From: Bilabrum cf. latius | Taxonomy: Eukaryota > Bigyra: Bicosoecida > Bigyra > Bicosoecida | NCBI GenBank assembly: GCA_965178125.1 | Contig: OZ237742.1 | Coordinates: 1,240,001 to 1,304,000, forward strand | Length of the DNA stretch: 64,000 nucleotides | Direction of reading: 5' to 3' | In this document: positions 1-12,600 of the stretch, piece by piece | Layout of the letters: the number at the start of each line of letters is the position of its first letter | Numbering within the stretch: position 1 is the stretch's first letter | Program-made: the position numbers and the translations under genes | The notes under the pieces: model-generated | What the model saw: only the letters and a program-made list of their open reading frames with translations | Told to the model about the DNA's origin: nothing | Database searches by the model: none

Positions 1-3000
1 GTCCAGGCCACGGGGAATCCCATGGTCAGCGAGTCTCGACCGCTTCCCATGTCCTCTTCCCGGTTCCGCAGCGGGTGGGAGGGGCGCCGCGCATCGGCCC
101 CGCGCGGGGAGCCCGGAGACTCAGACCCGCCCCGGTCATCACTCCGAGAATCGGAATCGGAATCGGAATCGGAATCGCTCCACTCGCCGTCGTCATCGCT
201 GCGGTCTGATGAATAGCTTCCGCGTCGGCCGCGGCTGTCCCTGCCTGTGCCTCTGCGGCTCCGGCTCCTTCTCCCCCTCCTCCTTCCTCTTCCTCTTCCT
301 CTGCTCCTGCTCCTTCTGTTTCTGTTCCTCCGTGCCACCCGGCCCCAGTCCCCGAAGCCTCCGCCCTCCCTCCCGTCCTCCAGCCGCATCCACCTCTCAC
401 GCCTGGACCGCATCCCTCCCGCAGACCTCGGGTCCTCCCCCTCTGCCCTCAGGCGGACCGCTGCAGTGGCGAAATGCCGCGCCACCAGGAGTGCCTCGAT
501 CTCGTTGAGGGGGAGACGGAGCGCCTGCAGGGCCGCGAGGAAGCTCCTGGAGGGCATCTCGCCAGTCTCCGCGGTGTCGTACAGCCGAAAGGTGGACTGA
601 ACCCTGACGTCATACCCTTCGTCTGCGGCCCGCATCAGTGAGGCATGCGATCGGAGCACGTCCGCGACCCGACTGACCTCTTCCTCGTCCAGCTCCACCA
701 GGCTGCACAGATCGTAGTACGACACGGCATCCCTGGGGCGGGCGCCTGAAGAGGAGGATCCAATCCCCCTCGCCCCTCTCCCCAGCCCGCTGTCCTCGTC
801 CTCACCGCCGTCAAAGTCCGTCCCAAAGCGCCTTTTGCCACCGTGCCGATCAGTGCCCTGGTCCCTTCGCCGCGGTGCAAACGACGCCCGCAATCCGAGG
901 CCACCGTCCTCCTCGTCCTCCTCCTCATCGTCGCCCTCCTCGTCCTTGCCGGAAGACCTGCCGCGACCGTTGCCCCTTCTGCCCTTCCCGCTTTCCTATT
1001 TCTACTCCCCTTTCTCCTCCTCGTCCTCCTCCCCACCGCTGGCACCATCCATCCAGTCGCCCTCACCACCACCACCACCAGCATCACCACCACCTCCCTT
1101 GCGCCAAGCCCCGCGCCTGGCCCCCCCGCGACCCGCACCATCCGGACCTCCGTCTTGATATTCATCACCACCTTCGATCCCCGGCCAGCCCCTTTCCTTT
1201 GCCTGCATCGCCAGGCGCGCCGCAAGGCGATCCACCTCCGCTGGTGTCATCTCCACGCCCAGCCTGCGCACGGCCCGGCCCAGCTCAGACCGCGAAAACC
1301 ATCCCTTGCCGGTGGGGTCCAGCTGCCGGAACGCGGCATGCACCACGAGGTCCGCGTGGCCCTGCGCCCACGAGGACTCCCTGAGGCGAGCACGGAGCAT
1401 CTGCTCCGCGGGAGACACCAGGCGCACTCCAGCGGCCCTGGCCTGGTCGCCCCCCAGCACCACCCGGAGGAACATCGAATAGTCCACCCGTCCGGAGCCG
1501 TCCACGAAGCAGCCCACGGCGGCCAGCATCAGGGAACAGTCCGCGGGCGTCATCGGCACGCCTAACACCGCCAGAGCGGCAGCAAGCTCAGACACCAAGA
1601 TCCGGCCCAGCCCCCGCGCAACGCCCTCCTGGTGTTGGACCCTCGGGTCGCTGGCCGTGTCGAACCTGGCGAGGGTCCTCAGGACCTCCCCTTGCTCGAG
1701 CCGGGGGTCCCCCAGCCCGGCCCTCACCCTGGCCGCCAACGCCAGCCCCCTGGCCTCGTCCTCTCCGCTTACCAGCAGCTGGCAGAACAGCAGGTAGTCC
1801 ACAGGTGCGTTGCGGCCAGCTGTTCTAGAGCGCCTTGCCCCACCCTTGCGCCCCTGTTCCCTTTCCTCCTCCTCCTCCTCTCTCTCCCCCAAATACGCCC
1901 GCACAGATGCAGCTCTCCTCAGCTCCTTCACTAGCAGCAGTCCGTCTCCGTGCCGCACCCCTAAAGCCCGCATCCTGCCCCTGACCAGCCGCAGAAAGAC
2001 CCTCGGCTGCACCGTTCCGTCGTCATCCAAGTCGTGGTCCGCGAACAGCACCTCCGGCCGCGCGGGGATGTGGCCACGTTCCCGGGCGCGAGCAAAGCGA
2101 CGGCGCAGGCGGTGCAGCAGCCTGCGGAACCTACCGGAAAGCGCGGCGCCGGCGCGGCTCAGCGCGTAATCTCGAGAGGAGCCGCCCCTGTGCCTGCCGC
2201 CCCGCCCTCGGCCGCGCGGCGACCCGCTGTACTCGGAATCGAAATCCGATTGACCCTCCTCTCCGTATGCGGAGCCATAGTCGTCGTCACCATTGTCATC
2301 ATAGTCCTCGTCATCGTCGAGTTCGTCATAGCTGTCATCGCCGAATCGTCCACCGTGATACCTGCCCCTGCCCCTGCCCCTGCCGCGCCCACCCTCGAAA
2401 TCGTCCTCCTCGTCAAAGCCCGCATCCTCCCCACCGTACTCACCCACCCCGACCAACTCTGCCACCTCCTGTCCCAGCGCACGAGCACCGCCCCCGATCC
2501 CCACCGCGGCGCGAAGCTGCCCCAGACCACCGCCGACTGGATCGCCGCGCCCCCGCGCAGAGACAGCCTCTCCCGCGCTCCGGAGCCCGCCACCTCGCGG
2601 TGGTTCCCTCGCTCCCACGGCCCTGCAGGCCCTGGACACACTCGTCACAGCGATGGCAGACACGAGCAGCCTGTCCCCGCCCTTCCCCCCGGGGCCCAGC
2701 AGGGGCACGGCAGTGGGAGGCAACACGGCAGGAACAGGCCTGTTGCCCCGTCCGCGTCTATGCCTGCGAGATGCCGAGGAGGCGCCGCGCAACACGTCCA
2801 TAAGCGGAACTTCCGCGCGCGCGGCAGGGGGGCTCCTACCCCTGGGCCTGCCGCCGGCGCCGCTCTCCTCCGCGACAGGGCTCAGCTCGATACAGAGGTA
2901 CGGCATGTCCTCGTTTCCACCCTCATCCTCATCCCCCCAGTCGACACCCGTATCCAGGTCCATCTCCTCATCTGTGTAATCGTCACCACGGCTGCCTCTA

Positions 3001-6000
3001 CGTCTGCGATGGGTTCTGCCGCGGCTACGATCCTGAGACTAGCCTCTGCCCCTGCCGCCGCGAGACATCGCACCGCCGCGACCGCGACCCGCCGCAGCGG
3101 CCCGCAGCGCCTCCCCCGCCGCTCGTCCCAAGGACCTGGGGTCCAGCCGCACGCTGGCCACGCTCGGGCCGTGAGATACGCCTGCCACCCATTCTGCGGA
3201 ACCGGCGCCGCGCAATCGGCCGCTCCTGCTCCGATCGCGGCCCTCCTGCTCCACGGACTCGCCCCCCAGCACGCGGAACTTTCCGAGACACGTCCCCGAG
3301 CCATCGCGCCGCTGGCCCCGCCCCCCGCCGCGGGGCCGCCCGCCCCTGCCTTGACTCCTTCTTGTTCTCCCGCGCCTTTCACTGCCCCCAGCAGACCCCA
3401 GTTCCCTCGCGCACTCGCTCAGTGGCCACAGCCGAGCAAACGACGGACCCCCGCACACGAGGTCAGATGCCCCCCCTGGCGCAGCGCCGCGACCACGCCC
3501 CTTCTTCCCCGGTATCCGCAGCGTGACCGTTGCCACCAGCCCCCCGGCCTCACCATGACCCGCCAGTTTGGCCAGTTTGGCTCCGTGGAGGGTCACCAGC
3601 ACCTCCATGGGACTTGATACAAGCGCACCAGCTGTGGCACGCCCGCCCGATGGGCCCACAGCGAGTGCACCCTCCAGCCCGGGAGACACCCTGACCCGGA
3701 ACGGCGAGCCGCCGAGGGCGCCTCCACGCCTATTTTTGCCCCTTCCCCGGTCACCGTCACCGTACAGACCGTCCTCGTCCCAGCCGTCCCCCTCGTCCTC
3801 CTCCTCGCCAGAGAAATCGCCCCGGTTACCTTCGCCCCTGCCACCGCGGCGCCCCCTTCGATTGCGGAACCTGCGACCGTCCTTTCCGTCCAAGTAGTCC
3901 CCATCCTCATCCTCATCCTCATCTTCGTACTCGTACTCTCCCCTCCCCCCGCCCCGTCCACCGCGCATGCGCCCTTGCCCCGCCCCCCTCCCGCCCAGCG
4001 TGGGCCTCGCCCCATCCGCCTCCGCCCCGAGCCTCCCTTGTTCCCCAGAGGCGATGGCCTGCTTCAGACCCACGGCTCGGCCCCCGCCCAGACCCGCCAG
4101 CCGCTGCCGCTGCGTGGCTCGGTCGGGGGGCAGTGCAGTCACCCAGAGGTACAGCCCCCTCGACCCCATGCCGGGGTCACCCAGCCCCTGCATGCCCGGG
4201 GTCCCCATCCCGGGGTCAGCGCGGCCAGCCCCAGACTCGTCCCGGCCGCTCTCACCGCTGCCCCCCCCGTCCCGGCGCCCCCTGGATCTGGATCGTGACG
4301 AGTGTGACGAGTGCTACCGCTCCGAGGGCGGCTGCCAGCCCCCGGCGCACGTCCACCTGTAGTTCTGCAGGGGCAGAAGGTCGCCAGCCGCGTACCTCCG
4401 GGGCCGCTGGGCACCGGGTGCCTGCTGCGGCTGGGGCCGCTTGGGAGGCATCATGTCGAAGGGAGGGGGCAGCGCGGGCGGCAGTGCCCCGCGCACCTGG
4501 GCCGCCTCCACCGCCACCCCCCTCTCTGCGGCCCTCCTGCCCTCGTGGGTCCTCGATGGCCTCTGGATCTGAGGGCCCGGGGTGCAGGCCACCTCCGTGA
4601 TGGCGTCGGCGGCGACACGCACCCACGCGGCGAGTTCCTCGGGGCTGGCGAACGTTCCTCGGCCCCCCGCAGCCGTCCTGCCACGCTCGCCGTCGTGCAC
4701 ACCACGGTCCCTGTCCCTGTCCCTGCTTCCCTGCTCGCCCAGCCTACCGAGAAGTGCGCGCATCCTCTCCCCTGCGCGCAGCACCCACAGCTGCCCGTGC
4801 CCGGGGATCCGGAGCCTAGCCTCGTACCCCTGTCGCTCCAGCTGCTCTGCGCCCCGCGAGTCGCCACCCCTTGCACCGCCACCACCACGGCCATCGGGGC
4901 TCACCGCCAGGCCCACGATCGCGTCCTCAGGGTGGGCCTCCCCGCCACTGGGACTCGTCTCTGCGTCCACGTCCCCGGAGACGCGGGCCGCCCCCGCCCG
5001 CAGCCGGGCGTACCTCGCCCATAGCTTGACGGGGTGCCTAGATGTGCCGTCACTGGCGTCCAGGTCGGGTGCACCGGGGACACCCTCCCCCGCGTCAATG
5101 ACCCCGCCCGGGGGTCCCTCACCGGCGCCCCCCCCCACACCTGCATGCTACAAGCCCATCCCCATTCCCATTCCGAGTCCTTGCCCTTGCGCGGGGTCCC
5201 ACGAGGCACCTGCGCCAGCGCCCAGCTGACCCTGGCCCTGCCCGTAGCCTGGCGGCAGCAGCTGCAGCGGAGCCCATCCCAGCCTCTTCATGTCCTCCTC
5301 ATCCTCCACCCTCCGTGTCCGCGCGATGTCCACCAGCACGGGATGCCTCGGCATCGTCGCGCTCTCCGCACTACCTCCATCCTCCAGCGCCCGCAAGGCA
5401 CCTCGGCCCCCCGGACCACCTCCAGCCCCGTCCCCTTCCTCGTCCAACAGGGGTACGGGGGGCGGCAGCTGGCCCCGTGCCCGCCCCGCGCCCGCCCGCA
5501 GAAACCTCACAAACTCGCTGGCAGACAGCTTGGCCGACCTGTCGGCATCGAAGCGGTTCATGATCGCCTTTGCTTCTCGCACAGTGACGGCCTGCAGCGC
5601 GCCGCCCCCCTCCTCTGCCAACCCGGCCTCCCTGAGCTGCCGCAGCACCCCGTTGACGTACTCTGCCAGCTCCACGGCGGTCACAGACCCAGAGCTGTCG
5701 GCGTCCATTTCTGCGAACGCGTCGTACGGGTGCACCCCCGACGCCACCAGCCTCTCCCCCAGCCAGCACGCCAGGTGCTCCACGCGCACCTGCACAGGGT
5801 CCACGAAGGCCTCGAAGTCTGCCGCCGTGACGAGGACCTCCCTGCCCATCCCAGAGCCCCCATCCCGTCGCAGCCGAGCAGAAGACCCCCTTGTTGCCTC
5901 CTCTGCGCCCCCTTCCTCCTCCTCTCCCCCCTCCTCGTCGATCGTGCCGATCCCGCTGCCGACAGCACCCCCCTTGGAGGACGAGAAGGAGGGGGCAGAG

Positions 6001-9000
6001 GCAGCCTGGGTGCTCGCCCCCGCAGCAGCGAGACCCCCCTGCCCCGCCAGCTCGAGGCACACGGCTCGGAGAAGGCGGTCCGGCAGGTTCCGCACGTCAA
6101 TGCGCGGCGCCGCATCTGCTGTTCCCTCGCCCATGCCCGGTCCTTGGTCGAAGGCGGAAGACGAGGCCGGCGGGGCTGCCATGGGCCCGCCAGAGCCACC
6201 ACCCTGCCCGGCGTCTTGCTGCTGCTGCAGCATCTCCCGGAGCAGCACGCGCACGTCGCTGGTGGTCAGGCACAGCTCGTTCCTCGAGAGCTCGTTGCGG
6301 CCCCGCCCGGAGGACGCGCTCGCGGCTCTACCCCTCCTGGAGCTCCGGTCGAATGCCTCCAGCGCCCGCCTCACCTCAGCCTCGTCGAACCGCATGCCCA
6401 TGGCCCGCCGGCATCGCCCCAGCGTGGCCAGAAAAAAGGCGCGCTGGTCAATCCCCCCGCCCGCACCAGAGCCAGGGCCCTTCCCGTGCTCGCGGCGGGC
6501 CCGTGTGACGAGTGCGGCCCGCAGGCGCACTACGGCGTCCAGCACGGCCTCCTCCTCCTTCTCGATCCCTTCCACCAGCTGCCGCAGCTGCTGCAGGTAC
6601 ACGTAGCCGTGCTCACCGATGCGCATCCGCTGGCACAAACCGTCCAGCTCACCGGGGGACAGCCGGAAGCCGAGGAGGGGCCCAAGCACCGCGGACTTGA
6701 ACTGTTCCCTGGTCACGTACCCCGTCTCCGCGGGGCTCTGCGAGTCGCCTGCCCCGGACCGCCCGCCCCCGTCCAAGTCGTCGCCGAATCTGCTGCCGTA
6801 GCTGCCGCCAGCGCCCGCCCCGCCTCGCTTCATGCCTCCCTACAGCCGGCGAGGGGCTGGCACGCCCCCGTCCCTGCCCCTGCCCCTGCCCACGCCTCGG
6901 TCGATCCCGCTCGATCTCCTGTCCTCCAGCCGGTCGGTCCCCCCCCTGCTGCCCCCAGCTGCTCCCGCGTACCCCCCGTAGAAAGCGGGGTCGAAGATGT
7001 CCTCGAGCTCGTAGCCCTGGGCGAACAGCTGCAGCAGACGCTGTGCCACGTCCCTCGTCAGCTCGTCCAGCTCTATGTCATCCAGAGACACGAACTTCCT
7101 GAACTCGTCGTAGCTGACCCTGCCGTCCCCCGAGGCGTCCACTCGCTCGAACAGAGCTCCAAAGTCCTTCGGTGCCAGCGACACCTTGAAGGGGGCTCCC
7201 CGGATCCCCTCCACGAACTCCTCGCGGGTCAGCCCCTCCCCCGCGACCTCTCTCACCTCCTGGTCCAGGTCGCGACCGCTCGCCTGCATGTGCGCGGCCG
7301 CGGCACCCAGCTCGCGCAGGTCGGCAGGCAGGGTCAGCGGCTCGCCCCTCCTCGACCTGGCCCGGGCACTCCCCCGCGCGCCCCCCCCACGGAGGGGACT
7401 GACCCCACCTTCACCCCCCGAAAACGGCCTGCCCCCGTGCCCCGCCCCAGGGGTCGCCATGGGCGTCCCCGGTCCGTCGCCCATGAAGGAGGGCAGCCGC
7501 GCCAGGCTGCCAGAGGCGTGGGACGCAACACCAGCACCAGCACCAGCACCGGCACCGGCACCGGCGGACCCGCCTGCTCCCCTGCCGCCGTTTCCTCCCG
7601 CCCCGCTCAGTGCCCCCAGTGCGTTCTGCGCGATCATCAGGTACACCAGCCTCAGATCCAGCACGCGGCCCGTGTCCGGGTGGGAGGCTGCCGCCCGGAT
7701 GCGCTGCCTGAGCCTGGCCTCGACGTCAAGGATGGTGGCCTGCTGCCTCGCCTCCACCTCCCCCGCTGCGCCGTCGTCCGCGTAGGATGCCTTCCTATAC
7801 CATAATAGCACGCTACTCCCCAGGGCCCCCTTGTTGAAGTTGCCCGGCATGCGCTTGAAGCCCCTCTGCGGCAAGAGCGCCTTCTCGTCAGTCGTGAGCA
7901 CGACGTCCAGCACCGGCTGCGCTCCCCTGCCCGATTCGCCCACGCGCCGGACCCAAAGAAACTGCCGCGGGGCCGTCATGTTGCCCCCATTGACGTCCAC
8001 GGGACACACCTCCCACCCGTCGGCAGACAGTGCGGCATCCGCGCTCTCCCCGAAGAGGCAGAGGTCAGTCACTGCCCGCCGCATTGCCGCCCTCCGTCGC
8101 TTCTCGTCTTTCACGTCGCACAGTCTCAGGACATACAGGTGCATCGCGTGGCCCTGGTTCATCCTTCCGCTGTTGAGGCTCACTGGGAGCTTCTTGTACC
8201 CCAGCTGCACCAGCCGGTCGCACCTGCTCTGCGCGCTCTCGAGCTCAACCTGCACGTCTACCACGGGCGCCACGTCTGCGGCCGCGACGCCTCCCCTGCC
8301 CGCGGCTCCGGCGCCTTGCCCCTCCCCCCCGCTGCCACCCCCCATCAGGTCCTCTGCCTGGGCCTGGAGGAAGGCGGCGAATTCGTCCACCGACACGAAG
8401 CCGTTCCCGTCGGCATCCAGCAGCTGCATCATGGCGTCGGCTTCCCCATCCGAGAGCGTCAGCCCGCACAGCTTTCGCGTGGCTGCCTTCAGGTCCTCCT
8501 TGTCCAGCTTGTCAGGGTCTGCGCTCCTGTCCCGCGGCCCGAACCAGCCGGCCCCGCCCTCGCCCTTCCTGAGCTCTTCGAGCGTGTTGCGAAACACGGT
8601 CGGGAAGTCCTGCACCTGGTAGAACTGCGTGAGTACCTGCTGCCGCAGCAACAGTGCCACCTGTCGCACTTCCTGGCTGTCGAATGCGACGTACGAAATG
8701 AACTCGGACCAAGCGATATCTCCGCTGCCATCCAGGTCCAAGCGAAGCGCCAGCTCGTCTAGCTGTTCTGCAGACAGCCTGTGCAGCCCCGGCAGGGATC
8801 TGACAGCCCTTTTGAATTCTTCCAGCGTAAGCGTGCCACTTCGGTCGGAATCGAACTCTGCAAGAGTTGAAAGCGTTCAGTCGCCAACAGCAACTCGGTG
8901 AGCAGGGCCCAACAGCGGCAAGAAGGGCACCGGGCGGCTCATGCACAAGCATGTTGCATGATCATGATGCATTGATACATTGCATGATTGTCTCACCTTG

Positions 9001-9165
9001 GAATTTCTTTTGAATCAGTTCAACAAGCTGAGCATCTGTTTTCACAGGTTTTCCGTTGGAGTCTTTCGCACTCTGTCTTATTTGTTGGCGGATCGTCCCG
9101 CTCGCAAGCGAAACATGATCAGCACCGTCAGCGCCTCCAATGGCTGGCCCACCCGAAGCGGCCAT
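1..9165 (-). CDS. Giant EF-hand protein with beta-prism-like repeats (partial, 3' end beyond window)
   Basis: At least 3008 codons are visible. Exon 1 is 9165-8997; a 139-bp intron (8996-8858, GTGAGA...TTGCAG) joins in phase 1 to an uninterrupted exon 8857-1. EF-hand loops include DSDRSGTLTLEE (about 8850), DLDGSGDIAWSE (about 8740), DADGNGFVSVDE (about 8415), DASGDGRVSYDE (about 7140), DADSSGSVTAVE (about 5700), DADRSAKLSASE (about 5550) and several degenerate ones. Between about 8200 and 7785 three repeats of the form GY/GW/GF..(L/V/F)N.G...LW(Y/V)R look like an MABP-type beta-prism, suggesting a Ca2+-responsive, membrane- or cytoskeleton-associated role (inference). The second half is low-complexity RG, D/E and SD repeats. 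Six in-frame TAGs (6842, 5150, 4316, 3041, 1004, 998, first base on the minus strand) are the only interruptions and are read as Gln. It is head-to-head with the CKAP2-like gene. Exact function not recognised. Confidence 0.85.
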
Positions 9166-9660
9166 GTTGATTCTGAAAACGAGACCCCAACGTTTCGTGA
9201 ACGTTGGCCCCGACTCGGCGAACCTTCACGAAGGATCCGATTCAGAGACGTTGGCGGAGCCGAGGTGGAACCAAACGTAGCTGTAGCCTACCACGTGCCA
9301 AGGGCAAGCGCTACAATGCAGGCGTCGAGTAGATCAGGAGTTACAACTCGTTCAAGGGCCAAGCGCTCGCGGACCTAGATCACGGAGACGCCGCCAGCCC
9401 TGCGTCGGTCGAGGCGGCGGGCTGGGGCGCGAAAGGAATCCGGGACCGCATCTGCTGCAGAGTCCGGCGCAGAGGGATCCAGGCGCCAAGGTAGAAGCAG
9501 AAAGACATACAAAGCTTCCGACAGCCCGCCTTCCAAGCTCGTTCGGGTGAGCGCTTCCCCGACTGGCAAAGCAGCTGGAGGAGCAGGTGCCGGATCGAAG
9601 GCAGGGAAAAAGCAGCAATAGAAGACAAAAAGAACCGCTCTTGGAGACGCAGATTCATCT
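9166..9660. promoter_or_regulatory. Divergent intergenic region, probable bidirectional promoter
   Basis: These 495 bp separate the start codons of the minus-strand EF-hand gene and the plus-strand CKAP2-like gene. I see no ORF with protein-like composition and no clear TATA box. The base composition is closer to balanced than in the flanking coding DNA. The promoter role is inferred from position only. Confidence 0.45.
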
Positions 9661-12600
9661 ATGAATGCAAGCGGGGCTGCCTCCCACTACCAGCAGGATC
9701 AAAGCGAAGACATGCGCGTTCAGACTAGGGTTCGGGTGGTGCGCGCTAGGCCTGCGAAATCCGCCGGCACCGCTGGGGCGTCTGTACCCGCTGGCAGAGC
9801 AACCAGCCGGACTAGAACAGAATCAAGCAAGACCAAGAAACCGGCTGTTTCGGGCACGGCTTCGGCAGCTCCCGCGGAACCGCCGGCCGCAACGGTGGCA
9901 TCCGCATGTCCCTCGCAGCAGCGAGCGCGAGCAGCTGCTCGGTCTTCCGCCCAGAGGAAGCGAGCAGCGGCACCGTCCGCCGCCTCGGCGGTACGGTCAG
10001 GCCGTCACGCCAGCTTCAAGATCTCCTCCGGCCCCGCACGCCGAGCCCGGGGCAGGGCAGGGCCGGGGCACCCAGGCACGCAGCAGACCCCGTCCAACCG
10101 AGCAGCAGGCGGCGCCGCGCCGGGTTCCGCAACCTCGGCATCATCGGCCGCATCGGCTGCATCGGCTGCATCCTCCTCTTCCTCCTCTTCCTCCTCCCGG
10201 CTGCTGCAGCCCACCGCCTCAAGCGCCGCGCGGCGGTCTGCCATCCGAGCCCGGTCTCAGTCCCGGGGGGCCGCTTCCTCCAAGCGACCGGTCTCCATGG
10301 GTGGCACTGGGGGGTCGGGAGCAGGGAAAGGCGGCAGGGCCCGTAGCAGGGCTCATGCGAGGACGTCTGTGGGCGGGAGAGGTGTGACGAGTGCGAAGCA
10401 GGAGCAGAGGCAGCAGGCCGCGGGAGCGTCGTCGTCGTCCTCGTCGTCGTCCTCGGCAGCAGCCGCCCCGGTGGCAGCGACAGGCGATTCCATCACGTCT
10501 CCAGGCGCCGCCCGCCGGCTGGCGGCCTCCATGTCCTCGGCACGGCGGAGCGGTGTGACGAGCGCGGGAGGTCGCGGTGCAGCGGGCCGCACGTCGATCC
10601 GGTCCGCCTCCCGCTCACGGGGAGTGGGGGCACGAGGGGGGAGGTCCGCGAGCAGGTCCCGGGGTGGTGTGACGAGTGTTGGTGCTGCTGGTGTGACGAG
10701 TGCAAGCCGCGTGTCGATCCGGGGGTCTCCTGGCCAGCGGCGCCGGCAGCAGCAGCGGCTGTCGATCCTCAAGGCGGCCTTCTCACCCGCCGGCAGCCTG
10801 CGGCGCGGCAAGCACGTGCGGATGCTGCTCACGAGCAAGATCAAGGAGGCGAGACTGGCTCTGGAGGCGGGCGACCTCCGAGCGGCTCGGGCTGTGTACG
10901 AGGGCCTGCCTGCCGAGCTGCCCGAATGCAGGGGCAAGGCCCTCTACTGGCTGGGCTGGTCCCGCATGGAGGAGGGCGAGGGCCGGCTGCAGGAGGCCGC
11001 CGAGCTGCTGTCCAAGGGGCTGGCGCTGTGCCGGTGTGACGAGTGGGAGCACGACTGCCTCACGCAGGGAGCCACCCAGTTCGCCAGGCGGATGGCCTCT
11101 TCCTCTTCTTCTTCCTTCTCCTCGTCTTCTTCATCGTCCCAGGGCCAGTCAGCGGCTGCAACCGCCAAGGCGCTCGTGGAGAAGGCCGTGCAGGAGGAAG
11201 AGGAAGAGGACGGGCAGGAGGAAGAGGAAGAGGAAGAGGACGGGCAGGAGCAGGGACAGGAAAAAGGACAAGGTCAAGGGGAGCACTCGCCTGCGCCCGG
11301 CAAGTCCCCCGCCGCCCGCCGGCTGGACGAGACGCTGGCAAGGGCGAGGGGCCGGCTGGACAGCCTCAGAGACGTGAGCGACGGGCCGGCGCCGCGCACT
11401 CCCAGGCAAGTTCCGCAATCGGTCGGAGAGGGAGTGCAAGGCAACAGCCCCAGCCAAGGTGCAGCCAAGGTGACAGGCGAGGAAAAGGAGGAGGAATCTG
11501 AGGCGGAATCTGAGGAGGAGGAGGAGGAGGAGGAGGAGGAGGCAGCCACTGGCACCGAGTCAGCGGATGGAGGGGCTGCCTCCTCTACCGACCTGGCGTC
11601 CCCACAGCCCATGCAGCTGACTGCGTCCACTCGAAAGGCACTGCGGAGCCGCAGCGGTGGCAAGCCGTTCGCGATGCGCGGCGCCGCTGACCCGGCGACC
11701 CCTCCAGTTCCGCCGGCCATGGGATCGGACCAGGATCAGGGTGATGACGCGGAGGTATCTCCGCAGCTGCAGCTGGCACGGACGCAGCTGCTGCCCCCCG
11801 AGCTGCCAAGCGAGGAGGAGGAGATGGGTGCAAGCACTGCGCGGCAGCTCTTTTCGGGCGGACAGGCGGCCATGCAGGACGGGGAGGATGTAGGAGCAGA
11901 AGGGGGCGAGGACGGGGACGGGGACGAGGGCGGGCGCGCTGCCGGGAACGGCGCGCTGCCACGCCTCTCGCCCGCAGCCGCGGACGGGCCCGGCTCGCCC
12001 GCGCTGCCCCGACTGAGCGCAGCATCGGCCGCGCTGCTCGCGGGGACGGGGACCCCGGGGATGGTGGGGGGGGAATACCCCCCCCGCCTACGCCTGAGGC
12101 TCGGCGGGGTCGCGGGCGACGAGAACTGCCGGAGGGCAGCCGAGGCTGCGGTGGCTGACCTGGCCGGCGACTTCATCGCGGGGGGCGACTCGCTGGACAG
12201 CACGGCCAACACGAGCGGCACTGGCGGCGCGAGAGGTTCCGCAATGGACGCGGCGCCGCGCGACGACGCCTCGCTGGAGGAGCTGGGCCAATTCGCTGAG
12301 GAGGACGCGGACATGGGGCCCGTGGGGAGGTATGAGGGGTTCACGGATGACACGGCGGACTGGCCGTTTGGGGGGGCCGGAGCAGGCGAGGGCGAGGACG
12401 GTGATGGAGTCTGGGCGGCCGGTGGAGCGCGGGACGGAGCTCACGGGTCCGGGCGGGGAGCGGCCAGCGGAACCATCCGGGACGGCGCCGCGGCGCCCGT
12501 GCCGGACTCCGCGGGGAGCGGCAGCAGCGGCCGAGGAGGCAGAGGAGGAGGCTCAATGTCTAGTGCGCTGGCAGGGGGCTCTGCGTCCGCCCGAGCGTTG

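Noticed and set aside
2034-7805. Long plus-strand ORFs (for example 923 and 527 codons) opposite the EF-hand gene.
   Set aside because: They are antisense shadows of GC-rich coding DNA. The minus strand has EF-hand motifs; these frames are Pro/Arg/His/Leu-rich without domains.
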